Below, piece by piece: positions 14,170-21,825 of a DNA stretch of 34,774 bases (the first letter of the stretch is position 1; each line of letters begins with the position of its first letter). A model generated the notes under the pieces. It made no database searches and had not been told where the DNA came from. It was given only the letters and a program-made list of their open reading frames with translations. Made by a program: the position numbers and the translations under genes. Origin of the DNA: Bacteroidota bacterium (GTDB lineage Bacteria; Bacteroidota; Bacteroidia; JABEUT01); NCBI GenBank assembly GCA_013289165.1, contig JABDAL010000017.1, forward strand, positions 1 to 34,774. The letters run 5' to 3'.

Positions 14170-15144
14170 ATGAAGAGCCTTGATGCTATACGTCCTGTAA
14201 TTGGTAAAGAGCTTGATGAGTTTGAAACACGCTTCAGGCAGGCTATGAAAAGCTCTGTCCCTTTACTCGATAAAATTACATTTTACCTTATTAAACGCAG
14301 GGGAAAGCAATTAAGGCCCATGTTAGTATTTTTCTCGGCAGGCTTGCATGGAAATATTAATGACTCAACTTACCACGCTGCTGCACTGATTGAACTTTTA
14401 CATACGGCTACGCTCGTTCATGATGATGTGGTAGATGATACGTATCGCCGCCGGGGATTTTTTTCGATTAATGCTTTGTGGAAAAACAAAATTGCAGTAT
14501 TAGTTGGTGACTATCTCTTGTCGAGAGGCTTGCTGCTTGCCGTGCAAGATAAAGAATTTCATTTATTGGAACTCGTTTCTACCGCTGTAAAAAAGATGAG
14601 CGAGGGTGAACTGCTCCAGATTGAGAAAGCTCGCAAACTAAACATTGTAGAAAGCGAATATTTTGAAATTATTGCCAATAAAACTGCATCGCTGGTGGCA
14701 GCCTGCTGCGCTTCGGGAACAGCTTCAACAGGTGCTAATGAGGAAACCGTAAAACGCATGTGGGATTTCGGGGAAACGCTGGGCATAGCGTTTCAAATTA
14801 AAGATGACCTGCTGGACTTTGGAATGGGGAATGATATTGGTAAACCCACCGGCACCGACATTAAAGAAAAAAAACTAAGCCTTCCTCTTATCTATGCACT
14901 TGAACAATCATCTTATCTTGAGCGAAAGAAAATTATGAGTAAGGTAAAAAACAAGAGTAGCGATAAGGAAACCATTGCAGAGATTTTCGATTTTGTTAAG
15001 GAGAAAAAAGGCATAGAATATGCACAAAGCAAAATGTATGAATACCGGAAAAAATCGGAGCTAATGCTGGCAGAATTGCCCGACTCACCTCATAAAACCG
15101 CTTTTGGGCAACTTATAGAGTTTGTAACTGAGAGAGATAAGTAA
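14170..15144 (+). CDS. Long-chain polyprenyl diphosphate synthase
   Basis: These 324 residues have both aspartate-rich motifs of trans-isoprenyl diphosphate synthases: HDDVVDD at 84-90 (DDxxD for Mg and allylic substrate) and DDLLD within FQIKDDLLDFG near 213-222. The IPP-binding KRRGKQLRPML is near 42-52. It condenses isopentenyl diphosphate onto a farnesyl-type primer to make the polyprenyl tail used for menaquinone. Residues upstream of the first DDxxD (AALIELLHTATLVH) are small or aliphatic, which fits a long product, but chain length cannot be fixed from sequence. It uses IPP made by the pathway of the ispG gene further right. The ATG at 14170 follows the promoter immediately. Confidence 0.92.
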   Translation: MKSLDAIRPVIGKELDEFETRFRQAMKSSVPLLDKITFYLIKRRGKQLRPMLVFFSAGLHGNINDSTYHAAALIELLHTATLVHDDVVDDTYRRRGFFSINALWKNKIAVLVGDYLLSRGLLLAVQDKEFHLLELVSTAVKKMSEGELLQIEKARKLNIVESEYFEIIANKTASLVAACCASGTASTGANEETVKRMWDFGETLGIAFQIKDDLLDFGMGNDIGKPTGTDIKEKKLSLPLIYALEQSSYLERKKIMSKVKNKSSDKETIAEIFDFVKEKKGIEYAQSKMYEYRKKSELMLAELPDSPHKTAFGQLIEFVTERDK

Positions 15145-15165
15145 GTTTACTAATAAAATTTCGCA

Positions 15166-15173
15166 TATTTTTG
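15166..15173 (+). promoter_or_regulatory. Promoter -7 element of the MORN lipoprotein gene
   Basis: TATTTTTG matches TAnnTTTG and ends 18 bases before the ATG at 15192. Its final TTG (15171-15173) is in frame with the gene, which lets the open frame look seven codons longer. Confidence 0.5.
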
Positions 15174-15191
15174 CAAGGACAATATTACTTC

Positions 15192-15650
15192 ATGAAAAAA
15201 ACAGCTTTTATATTTTTAGTATCGGCTTATTTACTTACCGGTTGCCACCCTGCTTCCACACCCAATAATTCAGCAGGTAATGCAGTGGTTATAGATACTA
15301 CAAAAATGCATGCTGCGACCCAACAACCGGTGGATACAAGTGCAAAAGACGGGACAGTAATACGACGCTATGCGAATGGTGTTATAAAAGAAAGAAGTTA
15401 CTATGTGGCCGGAAGAAGACAAGGGGAATGCCAAAGCTTTTATCCGACGGGAAAAATGTGGAGCGATGATTACTTTGTTGCCGGGTTGCAGGATGGTTCT
15501 ACCATATCATATTATGAAAACGGACAAAAAAGATATGTGGGCAATTATACAAAGGGTAAGCCTTCCGGCATATGGACCTTTTATGATAATACGGGAAAAG
15601 CCGTACGCACTACTAACTATAGTAAAAAACAGGAACCCCTTGCTATGTAG
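15192..15650 (+). CDS. MORN-repeat lipoprotein
   Basis: This is a 152-residue lipoprotein with a clear lipobox (MKKTAFIFLVSAYLLTGC, Cys at 18), then a low-complexity linker and at least four MORN_2-type repeats of about 22 residues from about 55 onward (GTVIRRYANGVIKERSYY, GECQSFYPTGKMWSDDYF, DGSTISYYENGQKRYVGNY, GIWTFYDNTGKAVRTTNY). Such repeats form beta-hairpins that often mediate protein or membrane contacts. In Bacteroidota they are common in periplasmic or surface lipoproteins of unknown role; automated labels sometimes call them YwqK-type antitoxins without evidence. It has its own promoter and no toxin-like partner. The last eight bases overlap the convergent gene. Confidence 0.85.
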   Translation: MKKTAFIFLVSAYLLTGCHPASTPNNSAGNAVVIDTTKMHAATQQPVDTSAKDGTVIRRYANGVIKERSYYVAGRRQGECQSFYPTGKMWSDDYFVAGLQDGSTISYYENGQKRYVGNYTKGKPSGIWTFYDNTGKAVRTTNYSKKQEPLAM

Positions 15651-16083
15651 TTTTTGGCTCTTTAAACGAAACGTCCACCATAAATTTATTCCTTAATAAA
15701 CGGCTTCCCAGCAGCATGGGATATTTCATTGTACCCCTGTCTGTAAGACTTATCCATGTTTTAATGCGCCGGCCATGAATCCGGATACCAGTTTGAATTA
15801 AATACCTATTCTCCGTGTCGCCGAAAGAATTTTTTATCTGTTTCTCAATAAATTTACGCGTGTAGTGAATAGTCTTTTCCTGGTACTCGGGATGAGATGG
15901 GTCGAGCAAGTTAAAACAAAGTATTTTCTTGCCTTTTTCAACTTTTACATTTATAAAATGGCAATGCAAAGAACAATAGTATGCGCCGGTATCAGTTTTA
16001 GCGGCAATGCCCGTAAAGCCAAGCTTAGGCAAATCAACCAATACGGTGCGTCCGATAATTTCTTTTTCCTTTTTTTCAGGCAT
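15643..16083 (-). CDS. RimK-associated (ATP-dependent) zinc protease family, retropepsin-like fold
   Basis: These 146 residues match the small Zn_protease/RimB-type family often found with rimK. The retropepsin-like active-site segment AAKTDTGAYYCSLHCHFI (about 19-36) has the catalytic-type Asp-Thr-Gly. The C-terminal half has the family's closing block RGTMKYPMLLGSRLLRNKFMVDVSF. Members resemble aspartyl proteases despite the zinc-protease name, and some process poly-glutamate tails added by RimK to ribosomal protein S6. No rimK gene lies in this window, so the partner is unknown. The gene is single, convergent with the MORN lipoprotein, and overlaps it by eight bases. The N-terminal MPEKKEKEIIGRTVLVDLP suggests a cytosolic protein. 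Confidence 0.85.
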   Translation of the reverse strand: MPEKKEKEIIGRTVLVDLPKLGFTGIAAKTDTGAYYCSLHCHFINVKVEKGKKILCFNLLDPSHPEYQEKTIHYTRKFIEKQIKNSFGDTENRYLIQTGIRIHGRRIKTWISLTDRGTMKYPMLLGSRLLRNKFMVDVSFKEPKTT

Positions 16084-16156
16084 ACTAACAAATACTAAAA
16101 GAAGCTGTTAAAAATAATGGTATATCTTAATACAGGCAAGATAAACCTAAAAAAAC

Positions 16157-16164
16157 TAATTTTG
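16157..16164 (+). promoter_or_regulatory. Promoter -7 element of the rhomboid operon
   Basis: TAATTTTG matches TAnnTTTG and lies 39 bases before the ATG at 16204. It is the only such match in the 120-base gap on this strand. Confidence 0.45.
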
Positions 16165-16203
16165 AGATATCATTAAAAAACCATTTTTCATTTAGCCACA
16201 GGC

Positions 16204-16827
16204 ATGATAACCTATTGTATCCTTGCATTTACCATTGTTTTTTCCCTGATAGGTTTTCGCGATAAGGCTTTCTTTATCAAATATTTGTATAGCCCCTGGA
16301 GAGTGCATAGCGACCGGAAAGAGTGGTACACGGTTTTTACACATGCTTTTCTTCATGCAGATTATGGGCATCTATTTTTCAATATGTTCGCTCTATATAG
16401 CATAGGGCTAGAATTAGAGCAATATGTTTTCCCTGCATTTTTTCCTCTGCATGCCCGTTATTACTATCTCCTGCTTTATTTTGGAGGCATAGTAGTGTCC
16501 TCCGTTCCGGCTTATGAAAAGAATAAAAACAACCCGGGATACAGTGCTGTCGGAGCTTCGGGAGCTATTTTTGCGGTACTGTTTTCATTTATATTGATTA
16601 ACCCTACCGCTAAACTGGGTATCATGTTCATACCTTTCGATATCCCGGCATTTGTATTGGGCATTCTTTACCTGGGATATGAATTTTATATGTCGAAAAG
16701 AGGTGGAACCCGCATTGGGCATGATGCACATTTGTGGGGTGGATTGTTTGGCATTGCGTTTACCATCATCCTCCACCCAGCTTTTGCCAAAGGTTTTTAT
16801 ACGCAAATTGCAGCCATGCTTAAATGA
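16204..16827 (+). CDS. Rhomboid-family intramembrane serine protease
   Basis: These 207 residues have about six hydrophobic segments, the usual rhomboid core. The active-site Ser sits in VGASGAIF (Ser119) and the His in HDAHLWGGLFG (His176). The conserved HAFLHADYGHLFFNM (about 47-61) supplies the family His/Asn side chains near the active site. Rhomboids cut transmembrane helices within the bilayer; the substrate here is unknown. It is the first gene of a tight operon: its stop overlaps the start of the GmhB-like gene (ATGA at 16824). The neighbours concern sugar phosphates, glycosyl transfer and RNase HII, so the link may be only shared transcription. Confidence 0.92.
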   Translation: MITYCILAFTIVFSLIGFRDKAFFIKYLYSPWRVHSDRKEWYTVFTHAFLHADYGHLFFNMFALYSIGLELEQYVFPAFFPLHARYYYLLLYFGGIVVSSVPAYEKNKNNPGYSAVGASGAIFAVLFSFILINPTAKLGIMFIPFDIPAFVLGILYLGYEFYMSKRGGTRIGHDAHLWGGLFGIAFTIILHPAFAKGFYTQIAAMLK

Positions 16828-17315
16828 TGAACAAAGCGATTTTACTGGACCGTGACGGAGTTATAAACCGGGAAAGAAACGATTATACTTTCCGTATTGA
16901 AGATTTTGAAATATTGCCTGACGTGGTTGAAGCGTTAAAACTTTTACAAAAAGCAGGTTATCTTTTAATCATTATTTCAAACCAAAGTGGTATAGGCCGG
17001 GGACTTTTCAAAATAGAGGATACTGAAAAAATGCATGGGCACCTGCTAAAGAAATTAGAAAAAGAGAAAATCCATATTGAAGAAATATATTACTGTGTGC
17101 ACCACCCGGAAACGGGGAGTTGCCTTTGCCGGAAGCCTGATTCGCTACACGTGGAAAAAGCCCTTGCACGCTTTACTATTGACCCTTCATTATCGTATTT
17201 TATCGGGGACAAGGAGAGAGACATTTTAGCGGGAGAAAAAGCAGGAGTAAAAGGAATTCTTATGGAATCGAACTCATCACTGGTGAAAGCAATTGAGCCC
17301 TGCATTAAAAAATGA
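16824..17315 (+). CDS. HAD-family heptose-1,7-bisphosphate phosphatase-like (GmhB-like)
   Basis: These 163 residues have the HAD nucleophile motif LLDRDGVIN (Asp9 and Asp11 from the first ATG), the Thr/Ser motif IISNQSGIG, and a zinc loop CVHHPETGSCLCRKP with Cys91, His93, Cys100 and Cys102, as in GmhB/HisB-N phosphatases. The final GDKERDILAGEKAG motif binds Mg. GmhB removes the 1-phosphate during ADP-/GDP-heptose synthesis for LPS core or S-layer glycans. HisB-N is histidinol phosphatase, and the short single-domain form favours GmhB. No other heptose genes are present. The second ATG (16827) gives a more typical MNKAIL start. It overlaps the rhomboid stop and the glycosyltransferase start by 4 bp each. 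Confidence 0.85.
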   Translation: MMNKAILLDRDGVINRERNDYTFRIEDFEILPDVVEALKLLQKAGYLLIIISNQSGIGRGLFKIEDTEKMHGHLLKKLEKEKIHIEEIYYCVHHPETGSCLCRKPDSLHVEKALARFTIDPSLSYFIGDKERDILAGEKAGVKGILMESNSSLVKAIEPCIKK

Positions 17316-18436
17316 AGATAGCCGTAAATACCCGACTGCTGCTCAAGAACAAAATGGAGGGAATTGGAATGCATGCACTTAATGTGCTGAAACGGATTAC
17401 AGTCAATCATCCCGAGCACCAGTTCCTGTTTCTTTTTGACAGGAAATATGATGAGGAATTTATATTCTCCGACAACATTACACCGGTGGTACTCTTTCCC
17501 CAGGCAAGGCATCCCCTTTTATATTACTGGTGGTTCGAGTATTCCGTTGCCATAACATTAAACCAGGTGAAGCCCGACATTTTTTATTCCCCGGATGGTT
17601 TCCTCAGTTTGAATACGGAAGTACCATCTATTCCTGTTATTCATGACATAAACTATGAGCATTACCCAAAAGATTTGCCAACATGGACAAGCTGGCATTA
17701 CAGGCATTTTTTTCCTTTATATGCCAAACATGCACGCAGAATACTCACCGTATCTGAATTTTCGAAACAGGATATTGCAGAACACTATAGCATCTCTTTA
17801 GATAAAATAGATGTAGTGTATAATGCTGCCGATAGTCTTTACAAAAAGCTGGAGGAAGCCGAGAAAAAAGAAATACGAAACAAATATTCGGGGGGCGAAG
17901 AATATTTTTTGTATGTAAGCGCCCTGCATCCCAGGAAGAATGTAAAAAGGTTGCTGGAGGCTTTTGACAAGATGAAGAAAAAGTCCGGTTCTCCTATTAA
18001 ATTAGTACTGGTAGGGCCGCACTATTTTAAAAATATTGAAATGGAAAAGGTATTTCATGCGATGAAGTTTAAAAGCGATGTGATTTTTACCGGGCGATTA
18101 AATGTGGAAGAATTAAGCAAGGTGACGGGAGCTGCATTTGCATTGGTTTATGTTTCTTACTTTGAGGGTTTTGGCATTCCGATTGTAGAAGCTATGCAGT
18201 GTGAAGTGCCTGTGATTGCCTCTAATGTTACTTCTATGCCTGAAGTTACAGGAAATGCAGCCCGTTTAGTTGACCCATTTTCTGTAGATTCTATTACAGA
18301 AGGAATGTTGGAGGTATTAAAAAATGGAACACTGAAGCAACAGCTTATTGAAAAAGGCAAGGAGAGGGCACGGTTTTTTTCGTGGGACAAAACTGCACAA
18401 CTAACATGGCAATCCATAGAAAAAGTAATGCACTAA
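17312..18436 (+). CDS. GT4-family glycosyltransferase
   Basis: These 374 residues have a GT-B fold. The N-terminal half has the donor/acceptor region ([33 protein letters not shown]). The C-terminal half has the family 4 signature [22 protein letters not shown] near 200-222 and the nucleotide-sugar motif [30 protein letters not shown] near 285-315, with the E-x7-E pair (Glu287, Glu295). It likely transfers a hexose or similar sugar from a nucleotide or lipid donor to an envelope glycan in the cytoplasm; donor and acceptor are unknown. The start ATG overlaps the previous stop (ATGA) and its stop overlaps the next start (TAATG), so expression is coupled. Confidence 0.92.
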   Translation: MKIAVNTRLLLKNKMEGIGMHALNVLKRITVNHPEHQFLFLFDRKYDEEFIFSDNITPVVLFPQARHPLLYYWWFEYSVAITLNQVKPDIFYSPDGFLSLNTEVPSIPVIHDINYEHYPKDLPTWTSWHYRHFFPLYAKHARRILTVSEFSKQDIAEHYSISLDKIDVVYNAADSLYKKLEEAEKKEIRNKYSGGEEYFLYVSALHPRKNVKRLLEAFDKMKKKSGSPIKLVLVGPHYFKNIEMEKVFHAMKFKSDVIFTGRLNVEELSKVTGAAFALVYVSYFEGFGIPIVEAMQCEVPVIASNVTSMPEVTGNAARLVDPFSVDSITEGMLEVLKNGTLKQQLIEKGKERARFFSWDKTAQLTWQSIEKVMH

Positions 18437-19038
18437 TGCCTTTAAAACCTTATTTACATAATGAATTTATAGAAGCCGGCTGCGATGAAGCAGGCCGCGG
18501 ATGCCTGTCGGGACCTGTGTATGCAGCAGCCGTAATTCTGCCAAAAGATTTTCACCACCCTTTGCTGAATGACTCCAAACAGTTATCGGAACCGGTGCGG
18601 TATGAATTGAGAACAGTTATTGAAAAAGAAGCTATTGCATATGCGGTTGGAGAAGTAAGCAATGAAGAAATAGATGAGATAAATATTCTAAAGGCCTCTT
18701 TTCTTGCCATGCACAAGGCTATTGATTCTTTAAAAATAAGACCTTCCTTTTTGCTAATTGACGGGAACCGTTTTACACCCTACCATAGCATTCCGCACAA
18801 GTGTGTTATTAAAGGAGATGCTACCTTTGCATCCATAGCTGCTGCATCGGTGCTGGCAAAAACATATAGGGACGACTACATGAATGAACTTCATAAAGAA
18901 TATCCTTACTACGAATGGAACAGGAACAAAGGATATGGTACGGCATCACATCGTGCAGCGATTGAAAAACATGGAATCAGTATTCATCACAGGCGTAGTT
19001 TTAAATTAGTGGAATGGGATTTATTTCACCAGCAATAA
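18436..19038 (+). CDS. rnhB: Ribonuclease HII
   Basis: These 200 residues start at the ATG at 18436, which shares one base with the upstream stop (TAATG). An 18-codon extension is open but lies inside the glycosyltransferase gene and lacks family similarity. The catalytic carboxylates are visible: Asp17-Glu18 in AGCDEAGRG, Asp109 in LLIDGN and Asp128 in [17 protein letters not shown]. RNase HII cuts the RNA strand of RNA-DNA hybrids and starts removal of single ribonucleotides built into DNA. The length matches the usual 190-220. The gene sits in an envelope operon with no functional relation that I can see. Confidence 0.95.
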   Translation: MPLKPYLHNEFIEAGCDEAGRGCLSGPVYAAAVILPKDFHHPLLNDSKQLSEPVRYELRTVIEKEAIAYAVGEVSNEEIDEINILKASFLAMHKAIDSLKIRPSFLLIDGNRFTPYHSIPHKCVIKGDATFASIAAASVLAKTYRDDYMNELHKEYPYYEWNRNKGYGTASHRAAIEKHGISIHHRRSFKLVEWDLFHQQ

Positions 19039-19039
19039 A

Positions 19040-21778
19040 ATGGGAAAGAAGGTCATAGCTGCATTAATATTAATTCTTGTATTAGCCGGCGGGATTTATT
19101 TTTATTTGCACATTAAAAAAGCGAACGCTCCTGCCAATAGTGCCATTAAAGCTATTCCCATTGATGCCTCTTTCATTTTTGAAAGCCGGAAAACATTACC
19201 GCTCTGGAAAAATATTTCCCAAACGAGTGATATTTGGAAGGATATCATAAGTGTTCCTTATTTTACTACCTTGAACAGGCAACTGAAAGCGCTTGATTCT
19301 ATTGCAAGGGAGAATCCTGCTATAGCCAGTATACTGGAAAACGAGCCTCTGTTTGTCTCGGCACATATGAATGGCATGAACGAGTTTAATTACCTTTTCG
19401 TGTGTGCTCTTCCTGAAACAGTTTCTGAAACTACCCTCTCTACCTATTTGAACTCCTTAAAAGAGAATAGCCCTGCGAACGAAGTACCTTACGAAGAAAC
19501 AACCATACATGCCATCCAGGTTGGTGACAACAATATATTTTACTATACCATTTATAATGGAATTTTTATTTCCTCGTTTGGCTCTGCACTTGTGAAAGAA
19601 TCGATGCGCCAGCTTGAATCAGGAATTTCACTAATGAGTAATGCTTACTTTACCAAAGTCCTTAATGCTTCGGGCAGGCAGCCCATAGCCAATATTTTTG
19701 TCAACCTGCAAACATTTGGCAATGTATCCTCCTATTTATTTAATAAACAATTTTTATCTGCCCTGGCTTCTTTACAGGATTTCGGGCAATGGATGGAACT
19801 GGATATTACGAATAACTCCGACGAATTAATCATGACGGGCTTTACTGATTGCGACAGCACAGGCAGCCAGTTCCTTAATCTTTTCCAACACCAATCATCA
19901 CAAGAAATAAAAGCTGCCTCCATCGCCCCAGCAAACACTATCTTTATGGTGTGTCATGAATTCAGTGACTATGGCAGGTTCCATAAAGATTACTCACAAT
20001 ATATGGGTACTCATAACAGGTACAGGGGCAGGACTGAATGGATGGAAAAAACAGAACAATCATATGGGCTAAATATTGAAAAATACTTTTATCCCTGGAT
20101 AAGTAATGAGGTTGCACAAATTACTACCGAGCCTTCGGATAGTACCCTGCAAAACGATACATACATATTGATTGAAGCCAATGACATAAAAACAGCAGCA
20201 AACAAACTGGATGCATTTGCAGATACAGTGGCTGCAAAGCGGGATTTAAAAATTAAAGATTCCATATACATGCACCATGAAATCCGCAATCTCAATCTTG
20301 ATAATGTAACTTCTTACATGCTTGGCAATACTTTTAGCGGGGTTACCAAATCATGGTTCACGCATGTGGGCAATTACATTGTTTTTGCCAATAGCCTGAA
20401 TGCACTCAAGACTTTTATATATAGCTATGAAGGAGGCAATACGCTGGAAAAAGACAGTTATTACAGGGATTATGTAAACCAGCATGTAGAGAGCGAATCG
20501 GGGATATATGTTTATAATAATATGGCATTATCTTCTATTTTTTATGCAAAATACCTGGACAAGTTATATGCAGAAGGCCTGAAAAAATACCGGGATATTT
20601 TTAGCAAGTTTCATGCAGCATCCTTGCAGCTTAGCAGTGTACAAGGAATGTTTTACACTAATTTCTATTTGAAAAGAAACCCCATGTTCCGGAAAGAGGT
20701 GGTTCCTGTGTGGCAAATAGCCCTTGATACGACTATTGTTACTCCTGCCTATTGGGTGAATGACCATATTACCCACGGGCAGTATATTTTATTGGAAGAT
20801 AAAAATCAATATGTTTATTTAATAAGCAATACCGGGCATACCGAATGGAAGAAAAAAATAGAAGGATATATAAAAAGCCCTGTATACAATGTAGATGCCC
20901 TAAAGAACAAGAAGATTCAATACCTGTTTAATACTTCCGGCAATATTGTTGCACTTGACAGAAAAGGAGATGAGCTGGGAGGATTCCCAATTAAATTAAA
21001 ATATTCTGCTTCGGGGCCGGTGAATGTTTTTGATTATGACAATAACCGGAATTACAGGCTGCTTATACCTACCGAAGATTTAAAAATCCATGCATATGGC
21101 ATCAATGGAAAAGAACTCAGCGACTGGATTACGCCCCGGACCAAAGAACCTGTGAAATGCGCTGCACATTATTTGCAGATGGATAAAAAAGACTATTTAG
21201 TTTTTATTGATGATGGCGGAAAGGTTTATGTATTTGACAAAAAAGGAAACGAGAAACTAAACCTTGATAACAGGATGCCTTCGCACATACGGAATTTCTA
21301 CATAGCACGTGGCCACTCACTTTCCGATTCCTACATTATGACAGCGGACTCGACAGGGACAGTCTTTAAGTTAAGCATGTCGGGTGAACTGTCAACGGTG
21401 CAGTATTTAAGACACTCCTATACTAGTCCTGATTTTATTCCGGGTGCAACTGACAGCACCGGGAAACTTGAGATGGTGTTTCAAAACAGCAATGATATTT
21501 GGGCTTATAATGCAGATAAATCGCAGCGCTTCCATACTACTGCAAAAGGTGACCTGAGTAATCTTTCTCTATTTGTTAACCCTGACCACAGCCTTAAAAT
21601 AGGTGCAGTTGATAAGAAAAATGAAAGAATTTATCTCTGGGATAATTCAGGGGAGCTTTGCCCCGGATTTCCATTGTACGGTTCTACCAGTTTTAGCATA
21701 ACGGAAGCAACCAACGATGGTTCACTTTATTTAGCTACAGACGCAGATAACAAAGTGTACATGTACAAGCTACAATAA
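19040..21778 (+). CDS. Large membrane-anchored protein with C-terminal beta-propeller-like region
   Basis: These 912 residues have an N-terminal membrane anchor (MGKKVIAALILILVLAGGIYFYL) and an otherwise extracytoplasmic body. Residues about 40-540 resemble Bacteroidota DUF3352-like proteins (AIPIDASFIFESRKTLPLWKNI), with two half-domains each carrying a GIFISSFGSALVKESMRQLE or FTHVGNYIVFANSLNALKTF pattern. Residues about 570-910 carry repeated propeller blades of PQQ/WD type (YVYLISNTGHTEWKKKI, NIVALDRKGDELGGFPI, KVYVFDKKGNEKLNL, RIYLWDNSGELCPGFPL). The function is unknown; the blade pattern suggests binding of protein or glycan partners in the periplasm. It starts one base after the rnhB stop and ends the operon next to a terminator hairpin. 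Confidence 0.8.
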   Translation: MGKKVIAALILILVLAGGIYFYLHIKKANAPANSAIKAIPIDASFIFESRKTLPLWKNISQTSDIWKDIISVPYFTTLNRQLKALDSIARENPAIASILENEPLFVSAHMNGMNEFNYLFVCALPETVSETTLSTYLNSLKENSPANEVPYEETTIHAIQVGDNNIFYYTIYNGIFISSFGSALVKESMRQLESGISLMSNAYFTKVLNASGRQPIANIFVNLQTFGNVSSYLFNKQFLSALASLQDFGQWMELDITNNSDELIMTGFTDCDSTGSQFLNLFQHQSSQEIKAASIAPANTIFMVCHEFSDYGRFHKDYSQYMGTHNRYRGRTEWMEKTEQSYGLNIEKYFYPWISNEVAQITTEPSDSTLQNDTYILIEANDIKTAANKLDAFADTVAAKRDLKIKDSIYMHHEIRNLNLDNVTSYMLGNTFSGVTKSWFTHVGNYIVFANSLNALKTFIYSYEGGNTLEKDSYYRDYVNQHVESESGIYVYNNMALSSIFYAKYLDKLYAEGLKKYRDIFSKFHAASLQLSSVQGMFYTNFYLKRNPMFRKEVVPVWQIALDTTIVTPAYWVNDHITHGQYILLEDKNQYVYLISNTGHTEWKKKIEGYIKSPVYNVDALKNKKIQYLFNTSGNIVALDRKGDELGGFPIKLKYSASGPVNVFDYDNNRNYRLLIPTEDLKIHAYGINGKELSDWITPRTKEPVKCAAHYLQMDKKDYLVFIDDGGKVYVFDKKGNEKLNLDNRMPSHIRNFYIARGHSLSDSYIMTADSTGTVFKLSMSGELSTVQYLRHSYTSPDFIPGATDSTGKLEMVFQNSNDIWAYNADKSQRFHTTAKGDLSNLSLFVNPDHSLKIGAVDKKNERIYLWDNSGELCPGFPLYGSTSFSITEATNDGSLYLATDADNKVYMYKLQ

Positions 21779-21808
21779 AAAAGCCCTCCTCAAAATGAAG
21801 AAGGCTTT
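21777..21808 (-). terminator. Intrinsic terminator of rpsO-pnp
   Basis: Reading the minus strand, AAAGCC plus TTCTTCA pairs with TGAGGAG plus GGCTTT around a 3-nt loop. This is a 13-bp stem with two G-U pairs, followed by TTTTTT. On the plus strand the same hairpin has two A-C mismatches and no T-run, so it mainly serves pnp. It lies directly after the stop of the convergent propeller gene and may also protect that mRNA end. Confidence 0.85.
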
Positions 21809-21825
21809 ATAAAACAAACTAAAGT

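Noticed and set aside
15192-15650. Toxin-antitoxin function for the MORN-repeat protein
   Set aside because: It carries a lipoprotein signal and has no adjacent toxin gene; the antitoxin label for such repeats is a carried-over annotation.
18382-18435. Extended N-terminus for RNase HII
   Set aside because: The extra 18 codons lie inside the glycosyltransferase gene, and the family start fits the ATG at 18436 with its TAATG junction.
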